DNA of 62,062 bases from an uncultured Clostridia bacterium (lineage in GTDB: Bacteria > Bacillota > Dehalobacteriia > UBA4068). The stretch covers positions 1-62,062 of the forward strand of contig CALYAP010000015.1 in NCBI GenBank assembly GCA_944393575.1. The letters are read 5' to 3'. The first letter of the stretch is position 1. Every line of letters starts with the position of its first letter. Shown piece after piece: positions 8,586 to 16,129 of the stretch. The notes beneath the pieces are model-generated. The model saw nothing but the letters and a program-made list of their open reading frames with translations. It did not search any database and had not been told where the DNA came from. The position numbers and the translations under genes are program-made.

Positions 8586-8614
8586 ATTATAGCATGACAA
8601 TTAAATGGTTAAAA
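8586..8614 (-). promoter_or_regulatory. Possible promoter of the DMT permease
   Basis: On the minus strand a perfect TATAAT (8586-8591) is preceded at about 17 bp by a weak TTAACC. Spacing and distance to the start are suitable; the -35 match is poor. Confidence 0.4.
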
Positions 8615-8645
8615 GAGCAAAATCGTCTTAAAAGACCCTTTTTAT

Positions 8646-11204
8646 TTAGTTATTAATAGCCATATCCGTTATTTTTTTATCTTTTCTTAATTTAGCCTGC
8701 TGATAGACCTTAACCAACTCATACCATAGGACAGATCCAGCAGCCAGGCCAATGGCGCATAAAAGTTGGCCAAACGAAAGCGGTGCCAGTTTTAAAAAAC
8801 TATTCAGCGGGCTATATAAAATTACCACTAAGCCAGCAATAGTGAGAATATTGACGGCCCACATCACCTTATCATGAATCAGTCTTTTGGCAGTGGTAAT
8901 AGCAAAGCTATGTTGCGAACTATTGACCTGTACCAAGAAAAGATTTGCCAGCATAATTATGGCTAAACCTAGAGAACGGGCTAAAGGAGCATTGGCAGGA
9001 TCACCAGCCAGGGCAATGAAATAAGCACCAAAAGAGACGGCAAAGATAATCACCCCCTGGATAACACTCTTAAGCAATAAGCTAGCCGTCAAAATCTTCG
9101 CCTGAGGGGCACGCGGCGGACGCTCCATAATATCATCCTCTGCGGGCTGGCGTTCCAAAACAATGGAACAAGTCGGGTCGATAATTAATTCCAGAAGCAT
9201 CACATGTAATGGCAATAGCATTAAAGCAGGGGCTGTTATCCCCAGCATAGGAGCTAATAATGATGATAGAGCGATCGGGATATGGATAGTAAAAACATAG
9301 CCAACCGCCTTGCGAATATTATCATAAATCCTTCGTCCGTCACGAATCGTATCAACTATGGTAGAGAAATTATCGTCCATCAAAACCAGATCAGCAGCTT
9401 CTCTAGCCACCTCAGAACCGCGCTTACCCATGGCGATACCAATATCAGCATACTTAAGTGCAGGGGCATCATTGACTCCATCTCCAGTCATGGCTACGAT
9501 ATTGCCGTTTTTCTGAAAAGCACGGACTATTCGCATCTTATGCTCAGGTATCACCCGTGAGAAAATATTTACTGTTTTAACCGCCTCACATAATTCCTCG
9601 TCGCTCATTTTATCCAGCATATCGCCTGTTAGTACCTGATTCCAGCCACGAATGCCAACCTGTTTAGCTATAGCCGCAGCGGTACTGCCATTATCACCGG
9701 TAATCATCACAACCCTGACGCCGGCCTTGGCACAGGTGCGGATATCCTCCTGGATATGCTCCCGCGGAGGATCAGCTAGACCAATTAGTCCCAGAAAATG
9801 CAGCTGACAGCTGTTGATATCGGCAGGTATCTCCTGAGAGGATTCTATCTTTTGCTGGCCAACAGCGATAACCCGTAGTCCGGACTGAGACATAGCCAAC
9901 ATTTTCTCTTCGGTCTTACTCTGTTCTGCTTCTGTTAAATCACATAACTGTAGCAATCGCTCTGGAGAACCTTTAGCAGCTACCATAATCCCATCATCCA
10001 TCTGCCAAACATGCCCCATCATCTTCAGCTCATTGGTAAAGGGATATTCCTGAATCAACTGATGGCGAAACAGCTCCTTACACTCCAACCCCATTTGCTC
10101 ACAGTAACTTAACATAGCCTTTTCCATAGGGTCATAGGCATCACTTTCACAGGCTAACCCCATAATCAAACACAACTGCGCTAAATCATTCTCCGGGCTC
10201 CAGGTTTTTTGAACCTGCATCTGATTCATGGTAATAGTACCAGTTTTATCTACACAGAGTACAGAAATTGATCCCAGCGTCTCAGCAGAGGGCAGATTGC
10301 GGATTAAAGAATTTTTCTTAGCCAAGCGCCAGGCTCCCATCGACAGAAAGACAGTCAAAATAACGGGGAATTCCTCTGGTATCATAGCCATAGCCAGCGT
10401 AATACCGGAAAGCACACTGCCAACCAGCCTATCCTCAAACGCCACAGCATCAAAATTAATAAAAGTGATAATAGCAACGAAAAGACATAGGAACAATGCT
10501 ATCCAAGCACACAATTTAACCAAAGATGCAGTCTGACGCTGTAAAGGGGTCGCCTCCAAAGGAGCCTCCCCAACCGCAACACCGATCTTGCCATACTCAG
10601 TATCCACACCAATTTTTTCTACGCGGATACTAGCAGACCCCTGAATGACTAAAGTGCCGGCATAACAATAATCTTGGCGCCAGTAATCATCATTGACCTG
10701 CCCTGGATCAGTAGATCTCTTCCATACTCCTTCAGATTCTCCAGTCAGGGAGCTTTCATCAATACATAGATCATTGCATTGGAGTATCACTCCATCTGCC
10801 GGAATTTTGCTCCCCTCGCAAATCAATAACAAGTCACCGGGCACCAAATCTGCACTGGCTATCTCTTGCTCGTGACCATCGCGAATCACCTTTACCCGTG
10901 GAGCGGACAAATCGCATAAAGCCTTTAGAGTCTTATCTGTTTTCCATTCTTGGATCACATCAATGCTGATAACCCCTACCACGAAAATGAGCATAATAGC
11001 TCCATCGCGAGGCTCTCCCAGCAGGAAATAGATAACAGCTGCGACCAAAAGAAGCATAAACATCGGCTCGCAAACAATATGTAACAATTTACGCCAGGCG
11101 CTGCTCTTGGGCTCTGGATGCAGTTCATTTCGGCCAAATAATTCTTGTAGCCTTGTGGCCTCTTCGGTGGTTAAACCTGAATATCGCGCCCTGGTGTTGT
11201 CCAT
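8646..11204 (-). CDS. P-type ATPase, riboswitch-controlled; likely Co/Ni/Fe exporter
   Basis: An 852-residue P2-type cation pump. Visible landmarks are the actuator T-G-E-S, the phosphorylation site D-K-T-G-T with Asp319, and the hinge T-G-D-G-V-N-D-A-P, with about ten membrane segments. In helix M4 it has P-E-E-F-P instead of the P-E-G-L-P of calcium pumps. M6 has L-E-L-I-I-D-P-T in place of the calcium pump N-x-x-T-D motif, so calcium specificity is doubtful. The leader carries a complete NiCo riboswitch, which points to export of Co(II), Ni(II) or Fe(II). AGGAGGT precedes the ATG. Automated annotation would probably call this a calcium ATPase. Confidence 0.85.
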   Translation of the reverse strand: MDNTRARYSGLTTEEATRLQELFGRNELHPEPKSSAWRKLLHIVCEPMFMLLLVAAVIYFLLGEPRDGAIMLIFVVGVISIDVIQEWKTDKTLKALCDLSAPRVKVIRDGHEQEIASADLVPGDLLLICEGSKIPADGVILQCNDLCIDESSLTGESEGVWKRSTDPGQVNDDYWRQDYCYAGTLVIQGSASIRVEKIGVDTEYGKIGVAVGEAPLEATPLQRQTASLVKLCAWIALFLCLFVAIITFINFDAVAFEDRLVGSVLSGITLAMAMIPEEFPVILTVFLSMGAWRLAKKNSLIRNLPSAETLGSISVLCVDKTGTITMNQMQVQKTWSPENDLAQLCLIMGLACESDAYDPMEKAMLSYCEQMGLECKELFRHQLIQEYPFTNELKMMGHVWQMDDGIMVAAKGSPERLLQLCDLTEAEQSKTEEKMLAMSQSGLRVIAVGQQKIESSQEIPADINSCQLHFLGLIGLADPPREHIQEDIRTCAKAGVRVVMITGDNGSTAAAIAKQVGIRGWNQVLTGDMLDKMSDEELCEAVKTVNIFSRVIPEHKMRIVRAFQKNGNIVAMTGDGVNDAPALKYADIGIAMGKRGSEVAREAADLVLMDDNFSTIVDTIRDGRRIYDNIRKAVGYVFTIHIPIALSSLLAPMLGITAPALMLLPLHVMLLELIIDPTCSIVLERQPAEDDIMERPPRAPQAKILTASLLLKSVIQGVIIFAVSFGAYFIALAGDPANAPLARSLGLAIIMLANLFLVQVNSSQHSFAITTAKRLIHDKVMWAVNILTIAGLVVILYSPLNSFLKLAPLSFGQLLCAIGLAAGSVLWYELVKVYQQAKLRKDKKITDMAINN

Positions 11205-11226
11205 AAAATACCGACCTCCTCAGAAT

Positions 11227-11272
11227 TAAAAAAGCTCATCTGTGGGATTATTTACTGTCCCACAGATGAGCT
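11227..11272 (-). terminator. Riboswitch-controlled terminator
   Basis: Read on the minus strand, a perfect 15-bp stem (11272-11258 with 11247-11233) around a 10-base loop is followed by six U. Its 5' arm contains the conserved aptamer sequence CAUCUGUGGGA, so metal binding and terminator formation exclude each other: an ON switch. Confidence 0.9.
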
Positions 11273-11340
11273 ATCATCTGCTGCCGTAGTAACGGCCCGG
11301 CCCCATGATCCTACCTTGGATCATCGCCTGCTCAGTTTGT
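11254..11340 (-). ncRNA. NiCo (czcD) metal riboswitch aptamer
   Basis: On the minus strand the leader reads ACAAACUGAGCAGGCGAUGA, then a hairpin GAUCC/GGAUC, then GGGGCCGGGCCG..CGGC, then AGCAGAUGAU, ending with CAUCUGUGGGACAGU. The conserved CUGAGCAGGC, the purine-rich GGGGCCGGG and the terminal CAUCUGUGGGACAGU match the published NiCo aptamer, including its four-way junction layout and the ACUG/CAGU closing stem. Family knowledge: the RNA binds Co(II) and Ni(II) cooperatively, and Fe(II) has also been proposed. It controls the adjacent P-type ATPase. Confidence 0.93.
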
Positions 11341-11407
11341 ACTGTATGGCGTCCGCACCCATGCGAACGTTTGGCAGTGCAAAGAGATACATTCAATAAT
11401 TTTTTAT

Positions 11408-11436
11408 ACTATATCTTATGCAGAAAATATTGTCAA
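11408..11436 (-). promoter_or_regulatory. Promoter of the riboswitch-ATPase unit
   Basis: On the minus strand TTGACA (11436-11431) and TATAGT (11413-11408) are separated by exactly 17 bp, near-consensus housekeeping elements. Transcription would start about 60 bases before the aptamer. The -35 box lies just past the stop codon of the acyl carrier protein gene. Confidence 0.85.
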
Positions 11437-11447
11437 GTGATAAAAAT

Positions 11448-11669
11448 TTATTTAGTATTTTTAGTCACATAATCACATAGATCAGCAACGGTTTTCATCT
11501 CTGAAGCATCTTCAATAGTAATATTAAATTCCTCTTCAATGGAAAGCATAATCTCTACCATATAGAGAGAATCCACTTCCATATCATCAAAGCTGCTCTC
11601 CGGTTTGATTAAATCTCTTTCAATATCCAGTTTGTCCGCAATGATGTCAGCGATCTTGTCAAAAACCAT
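11448..11669 (-). CDS. acpP: Acyl carrier protein
   Basis: A 73-residue acidic four-helix protein. The D-S-L motif carries Ser34, the predicted 4'-phosphopantetheine attachment site, followed by the usual helix II E-x-x-M-x-[IL]-E-E-E-F. The start has an AAAGGAGAG site. It lies 28 bp after leuA rather than in a fatty-acid synthesis cluster, so it may be either the general ACP or a dedicated one; the sequence alone does not decide. It should be cotranscribed with leuA. Confidence 0.88.
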   Translation of the reverse strand: MVFDKIADIIADKLDIERDLIKPESSFDDMEVDSLYMVEIMLSIEEEFNITIEDASEMKTVADLCDYVTKNTK

Positions 11670-11697
11670 TTTTTACTCTCCTTTTATTTTTCTAGCT

Positions 11698-13218
11698 TTA
11701 TTGTTCAAAAATCCCTTCAGCGTAAATCCTATTGATAGCATTTATATACGCCAGCATACTCGATTTTATCACGTCTGTACTAATGCCTTTGCCCAGGAAA
11801 ATGCTATCCTTATACTTGACGCGTACCGTAACTTCGCCTAAAGCATCTGTTCCTTCAGTAATAGCCTTAATACCATAGCTCTCAAGAGAAATATCCATCC
11901 CTATCATCTCAGTAATGGCTTTGAAAGCCGCATCAACTGGACCGCCGGCAATAGCGGCCGTCTGCAGAGTATCCTCTCCTCTTTTCAAGGTTACCGTGGC
12001 AGTAGAAGAAACATTATTACAAGACAGTATTTGATAATTCACCAGCTCTACTGTAGGAGGAACTTCGCCCATCCTATCCTCGACAATAGCCATGATATCT
12101 TTAAGTGTAAGCTCTTTTTTTCTATCAGCAATAATCTTAAACTTCTTAAAGGCACGGTCAAGAGTAGCATCATCAAGATGGATACCGTTTTCTACCAAAA
12201 GCTCTTTAAAAGCATGTCGACCGGATAGTTTACCCAAGACCAAAGAATTAACATCATATCTACCGATACTCTCAGCAGACATGATCTCATAAGTTTCCCG
12301 GTCAGCCAAGACGCCATGCTGGTGAATACCGCTCTGATGCCGGAAGGCATTATCACCAACAATGGCTTTGCCGGGAGCTATTTCCACCCCAGTATATTTA
12401 CTGACCATGCGGCTGAGACGGTAGATCCTTCGTGTATTGATATTTGTTTCTGCTTGGTAATAATCCTCCCTAGTGTGAAGAGCCATCACTACTTCTTCCA
12501 TAGCAGCATTGCCAGCACGCTCACCCAAGCCATTCACTGTAACCTCTACCTGGTCAGCGCCAGCTTTTATCGCAGCTAAGCTATTGGCGACCGCCATCCC
12601 TAAATCATCATGGCAATGGACAGAAATCTTAGCCTTATCGATATTAGCCACATTGTTTTTCACCATAGTGACCAAATCCGCATATTCAGACGGCATGATA
12701 TAACCGACTGTATCCGGGATATTGACTGTAGTAGCTCCGGCAGCGATCACCTTTTCCAAAACCCGGCATAAAAAGTCAGGGTTAGAACGAGTGGCATCCT
12801 CAGCAGAAAACTCAATATCATCACAATAATATTTAGCCAGCTTTACGGACTCAACAGCAGCCTTGAGCACTTCATCCTCGCTCATTTTCAACTTATACAT
12901 CATGTGACGCTCAGAAGTAGCAATAACAATATGAATCAGAGGATGCTCGGCATAACGTAAGGCTTCCCAGGCCCGTTGGATATCGGAGGTAACTGCCCGG
13001 CACAAACCAGCGGTTTTGACCCCTTGAACCTCTCTAGCAATAGCTAAAACCGCATCAAAATCACCAGAGCTGGCAGAAGGGAAACCAGCCTCAATAATAT
13101 CCACACCCGTAGCAGCCAACTCTTTAGCCAGTTCTACTTTTTCCCGGGTATTCAAATTGACCCCTGGAGTTTGCTCACCGTCACGCAGAGTAGTGTCAAA
13201 GATGGTTATTTTACGCAT
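11698..13218 (-). CDS. leuA: 2-isopropylmalate synthase
   Basis: First committed enzyme of leucine synthesis: it condenses acetyl-CoA with 2-oxoisovalerate. The N-terminal TIM barrel starts [14 protein letters not shown], the LeuA/homocitrate family signature. The metal site H-C-H-D-D-L-G and the [10 protein letters not shown] segment are intact. The C-terminal regulatory domain (from about residue 390) is present, so leucine feedback is expected. At 506 residues it is the standard bacterial length. I see no room for a T-box leader in the 67 bp after pyrE. No other leu genes are in the window. Confidence 0.93.
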   Translation of the reverse strand: MRKITIFDTTLRDGEQTPGVNLNTREKVELAKELAATGVDIIEAGFPSASSGDFDAVLAIAREVQGVKTAGLCRAVTSDIQRAWEALRYAEHPLIHIVIATSERHMMYKLKMSEDEVLKAAVESVKLAKYYCDDIEFSAEDATRSNPDFLCRVLEKVIAAGATTVNIPDTVGYIMPSEYADLVTMVKNNVANIDKAKISVHCHDDLGMAVANSLAAIKAGADQVEVTVNGLGERAGNAAMEEVVMALHTREDYYQAETNINTRRIYRLSRMVSKYTGVEIAPGKAIVGDNAFRHQSGIHQHGVLADRETYEIMSAESIGRYDVNSLVLGKLSGRHAFKELLVENGIHLDDATLDRAFKKFKIIADRKKELTLKDIMAIVEDRMGEVPPTVELVNYQILSCNNVSSTATVTLKRGEDTLQTAAIAGGPVDAAFKAITEMIGMDISLESYGIKAITEGTDALGEVTVRVKYKDSIFLGKGISTDVIKSSMLAYINAINRIYAEGIFEQ

Positions 13219-13285
13219 ATCTTTTCGATACCTTTCATGCGATCAAAGATGTATCCGCGTTACCGCGAAGTCAATGCATTAGCTT

Positions 13286-13861
13286 CTAGCTACGGCTGCC
13301 TGGTTTGACCACCGGAATTTTCCCTTCTGCACACAGGGGACATTGATCCGGCTCAAAGCTCTCAATCTCAATCGATACCAAAGAAGCCAGCGGTACGCCA
13401 AAGTCAATCTTACCATTACTACGGTCAACTAACACTCCCACGCCAACAACCTCTGCTCCTTTAGCCTGCATCAGGGAAATAACCTCTTTAACAGAGCCTC
13501 CGGTAGTTATCACATCTTCTACCACCAAAACCTTATCCTGAGGAGAGACCTCAAAACCACGACGCAGAGTCATCTCGCCATTTTCCCGTTCGGCAAAGAT
13601 AGATTTAACACCTAATACGCGCGCTACCTCATAAGAAAGGGGTATCGCACCGATAGCAGGACCGACAACAACGGTTATCCCCTGGTTGGCAAAGTTACTA
13701 GCTAATTGCTCGCACAAAGGGCCAGCAACATCAGGATATTGGAGCAGGCGGGCGCACTGCATATAATAAGCAGCATGTCTACCTGATGTCAAACGAAAAT
13801 GTCCTGATAATAAGACTTCCTTTTCTTTGAATATTTCCAAAATCTGATCTTTTGAATACAT
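13286..13861 (-). CDS. pyrE: Orotate phosphoribosyltransferase
   Basis: Transfers phosphoribosyl from PRPP to orotate in pyrimidine synthesis. The PRPP loop V-L-V-V-E-D-V-I-T-T-G-G-S is intact at about residues 110-122, and S-G-R-H-A-A-Y-Y marks the N-terminal substrate loop. The C-terminal extension C-P-L-C-x-x-G-K-I-P-V-V-K-P-G-S-R occurs in the longer Clostridia form. AGGGAGG precedes the ATG. It leads the pyrE-leuA-acp run. Confidence 0.92.
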   Translation of the reverse strand: MYSKDQILEIFKEKEVLLSGHFRLTSGRHAAYYMQCARLLQYPDVAGPLCEQLASNFANQGITVVVGPAIGAIPLSYEVARVLGVKSIFAERENGEMTLRRGFEVSPQDKVLVVEDVITTGGSVKEVISLMQAKGAEVVGVGVLVDRSNGKIDFGVPLASLVSIEIESFEPDQCPLCAEGKIPVVKPGSRS

Positions 13862-14034
13862 CTGATTGCCTCCCTATAATCGTTGTTATCTTTTATGTAA
13901 ACAAATGTTCAATACACCTAAATTTATCATATTCGCGATAAAATCCCTTAAACCTCCTAATCACATCTGGCAAAGCGGAAAATCATCTACACTTATTGCA
14001 ATAACAAAATACCAAGTAACAAAAAGGTGCCTAC

Positions 14035-14063
14035 TTTACAAGCTGGCAGCGAGGGCGTATGAT
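14035..14063 (+). promoter_or_regulatory. Promoter of the zinc macrodomain gene
   Basis: TTTACA and TATGAT are separated by 17 bp, each one base from consensus. The expected transcript starts near 14070, giving a leader of about 20-30 bases to the ribosome site at 14091-14098. Confidence 0.7.
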
Positions 14064-14094
14064 AAAATAAATCAATATAAATATAATAAAGAAG

Positions 14095-14883
14095 GTGAGC
14101 CCCATCGACCAGAAAGCTAAACTTTGTTATCTGCTCAAGTATCTCATCTCTGAACGTCCGCAATATAAAAGTCTAATGATGACAAACAACTATTCGGAGC
14201 TTAGACAGCTGCTACGAGCCATGATGAATACTCGTGAACCAGCCCCCCTGAGTGCAGAATTCCTGCAAATACAAGATCAGTTTTTGCAAGAAGAACAACA
14301 AACAAAAACCATAACCTCTGCTAAAGATATTCCCACCTCCAGCAGATATCCCCGTCTGGCTATATGGCGGGGAGATATTACTACTTTACAGGCAGATGCT
14401 ATCGTCAATGCGGCTAATTCCTCTTTATTAGGCTGCTTTATCCCCTGCCATAATTGCATCGATAATGCCATTCATTCGGCAGCAGGCTTGCAACTGCGCG
14501 AGGAATGTTATCAAATAATGAATGCCCAGGGACATCAGGAAGCAACCGGGCAAGCTAAAATAACGAAAGGCTACAACCTGCCTGCTACCTATGTTATCCA
14601 CACTGTTGGGCCGATCGTGGAGGATATCCCTACAGATAAAGATATCCAGCTCTTAGCCAGCTGCTATTCTTCATCGTTACAAATAGCTCAAGAAAGGCAG
14701 CTAGCCACCATCGCCTTTTGTTGTATCTCAACTGGGGTATTTCATTTTCCCCAGCAGCAGGCAGCAGAAATAGCTGTGCATACTGTCCTGGACTATTTAG
14801 ACAAGCATCAATATCCCCAAAAAGTAATTTTCAATGTTTTTACTGATAGTGATGAAAAAATATACCAACAGTTATTGGCATAA
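14095..14883 (+). CDS. Zinc-containing macrodomain protein (protein-ADP-ribose hydrolase)
   Basis: A macrodomain of the Zn-Macro class, which removes ADP-ribose from proteins. An N-terminal helical segment (residues 5-65) precedes the macrodomain, which begins near W-R-G-D-I-T. The family's zinc loop is present as G-C-F-I-P-C-H-N-C-I-D-N-A-I-H, with Cys114, His119 and Cys121 as probable ligands; N-A-A-N-S-S binds ADP-ribose. In other bacteria such genes often pair with a SirTM sirtuin and a lipoylated GcvH-like protein; none is seen nearby. The start is uncertain: GTG 14095 lies inside the best ribosome site (GAAGGTGA), while the better-spaced codon is ATC at 14104. Confidence 0.85.
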   Translation: MSPIDQKAKLCYLLKYLISERPQYKSLMMTNNYSELRQLLRAMMNTREPAPLSAEFLQIQDQFLQEEQQTKTITSAKDIPTSSRYPRLAIWRGDITTLQADAIVNAANSSLLGCFIPCHNCIDNAIHSAAGLQLREECYQIMNAQGHQEATGQAKITKGYNLPATYVIHTVGPIVEDIPTDKDIQLLASCYSSSLQIAQERQLATIAFCCISTGVFHFPQQQAAEIAVHTVLDYLDKHQYPQKVIFNVFTDSDEKIYQQLLA

Positions 14884-14920
14884 AGTAAGTCTTCTTTCCA
14901 AAATAATAATTATTTTGAAT

Positions 14921-14964
14921 GATAACAACAATCAGCCGTTGCTCAACGGCTGATTGTTGTTATC
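14921..14964. terminator. Long perfect inverted repeat between convergent genes
   Basis: A 20-bp perfect stem (14921-14940 with 14945-14964) closes a four-base loop. It lies between the convergent macrodomain and HAD genes. The right arm encodes the last residues of the HAD protein and the loop contains its stop codon. It lacks a strong T-run on either side, so it may act as an mRNA 3' stabiliser or a weak bidirectional terminator. Confidence 0.6.
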
Positions 14965-15593
14965 CAGGGAACTAGTTCCAATAAACTATCTATCGCATAA
15001 TCCCAATGAGAAGGTTTTAATTTACCCTGTCCAAAACCATAGCGGGCAAAAACAAAGGGGATACCAGCATACGCAGCGGCCTGCTGATCTTTAATAATAT
15101 CCCCTACATAAACAGCAGACTTGCTTCCCAATCGTTGCATCACTGCTAAGATATTCTCTCCCTTTTGTTTACCGGTGGCACCAAAGCTTTCAAAATCTCG
15201 AAAATATTTACCAAAACCAGTCACTTCCAGGAAGCATTCGATATAGCCGAGTTCACAGTTGCTGATTATCGCCAGCGGATAAGAGCTGGAAAGATGCTCG
15301 AGCGCTTCTGCTACCCCAGGATAAATCTTACCACCCATCTGACGTAAGCAAGCATGCTCCTCAACAAAGCATTCTTCAACAATCTCATCTCTGAGTTGCT
15401 GCGGTATATCAGGAAAAATAGCTGCTGCGATCTCATCGGTGGTCAAGCCCATGCACTCCGACAGCTCCGCATCACTCACTGGGCCACGCAATCCTGGATA
15501 TCTGGAGATTACCCGCTGCCAAGAAAGTGTCACCGCAGCCACTGAATCCCAGAGGGTGCCATCTAAATCAAAAAGAATGCTATCTACTGACAT
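14943..15593 (-). CDS. HAD-superfamily hydrolase (phosphoglycolate phosphatase-like)
   Basis: A 216-residue HAD phosphatase. Motif I is F-D-L-D-G-T-L-W-D-S near the N-terminus, with an alpha-helical cap of the C1 type after it. Motif II is I-I-S-N-C-E, motif III is the K in T-G-K-Q-K-G, and motif IV is V-G-D-I-I-K-D. The layout matches phosphoglycolate phosphatase/beta-phosphoglucomutase relatives; the substrate is uncertain. ATG 15593 has GGGAGAG upstream. It ends the nadK-argR-recN-DUF1648 run, 12 bp after the preceding gene. Confidence 0.85.
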   Translation of the reverse strand: MSVDSILFDLDGTLWDSVAAVTLSWQRVISRYPGLRGPVSDAELSECMGLTTDEIAAAIFPDIPQQLRDEIVEECFVEEHACLRQMGGKIYPGVAEALEHLSSSYPLAIISNCELGYIECFLEVTGFGKYFRDFESFGATGKQKGENILAVMQRLGSKSAVYVGDIIKDQQAAAYAGIPFVFARYGFGQGKLKPSHWDYAIDSLLELVPWITTISR

Positions 15594-15605
15594 CAACTTC
15601 TCTCC

Positions 15606-16112
15606 CTAATTAGTTTTACTATCCGAATTGTTTTTAGCCAACTGTGAATTATAGTGAACCATACGCCAAACAAAGAATCCTACTCCGCCAAATAAAATCA
15701 CCAAAAACAGGGGTAAGAACCATATAGGTAGAGCACGAGCAGTAATGGTCCAATAATCTATCAAGCCAAATGCTACCACAATAACAAGCTTAAGCAATAC
15801 AAACATATCCAATGCCATAGTGGTAAGATTTTCGCGATTCTGCTCATTAACAGCAACAGGAAAATTCCAAATGCGGGGGAAAAATTCAACTACCAAAAGC
15901 AGAATGTATATTACGACAACAATAACCAGCGAAACTAATAAGCTGCTTTTATCTCCCCAAGCATCTGGTTGTCCATCAAAGCCAAAATGAGTAGGCAGCG
16001 GTTCGATAATTGTCTGCCATTGAAAAGCCAAAAAGAGCGCAAAAGAAATTAGAGCTACTAAAGTTAGCAGCTCCAGGATTAAATGCCGCCTTTTAAAATG
16101 CGTTAGCACCAT
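15606..16112 (-). CDS. DUF1648 membrane protein
   Basis: A 168-residue protein with about four hydrophobic helices. After the first helix comes the DUF1648 signature L-P-T-H-F-G-F-D-G-Q-P-D-A-W-G, also found at the N-terminus of SdpI-like immunity proteins. The SdpI C-terminal part is absent. The real start is the ATG at 16112 with GGGGA upstream. Neighbours recN and a HAD hydrolase share its strand. Family members have no firmly known activity. Confidence 0.75.
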   Translation of the reverse strand: MVLTHFKRRHLILELLTLVALISFALFLAFQWQTIIEPLPTHFGFDGQPDAWGDKSSLLVSLVIVVVIYILLLVVEFFPRIWNFPVAVNEQNRENLTTMALDMFVLLKLVIVVAFGLIDYWTITARALPIWFLPLFLVILFGGVGFFVWRMVHYNSQLAKNNSDSKTN

Positions 16113-16129
16113 CAATAATCCCCTCTTAG

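Noticed and set aside
13219-13285. CGCGGTAACGCG palindrome upstream of leuA, suggesting a T-box leader
   Set aside because: Only 67 bp separate pyrE and leuA, too short for a T-box, and the conserved T-box sequence AGGGTGGTACCGCG is not present.
13866-14120. 84-codon plus-strand frame upstream of the macrodomain gene
   Set aside because: It runs through the promoter and ribosome site of the macrodomain gene, with no ribosome site of its own and composition unlike coding sequence.
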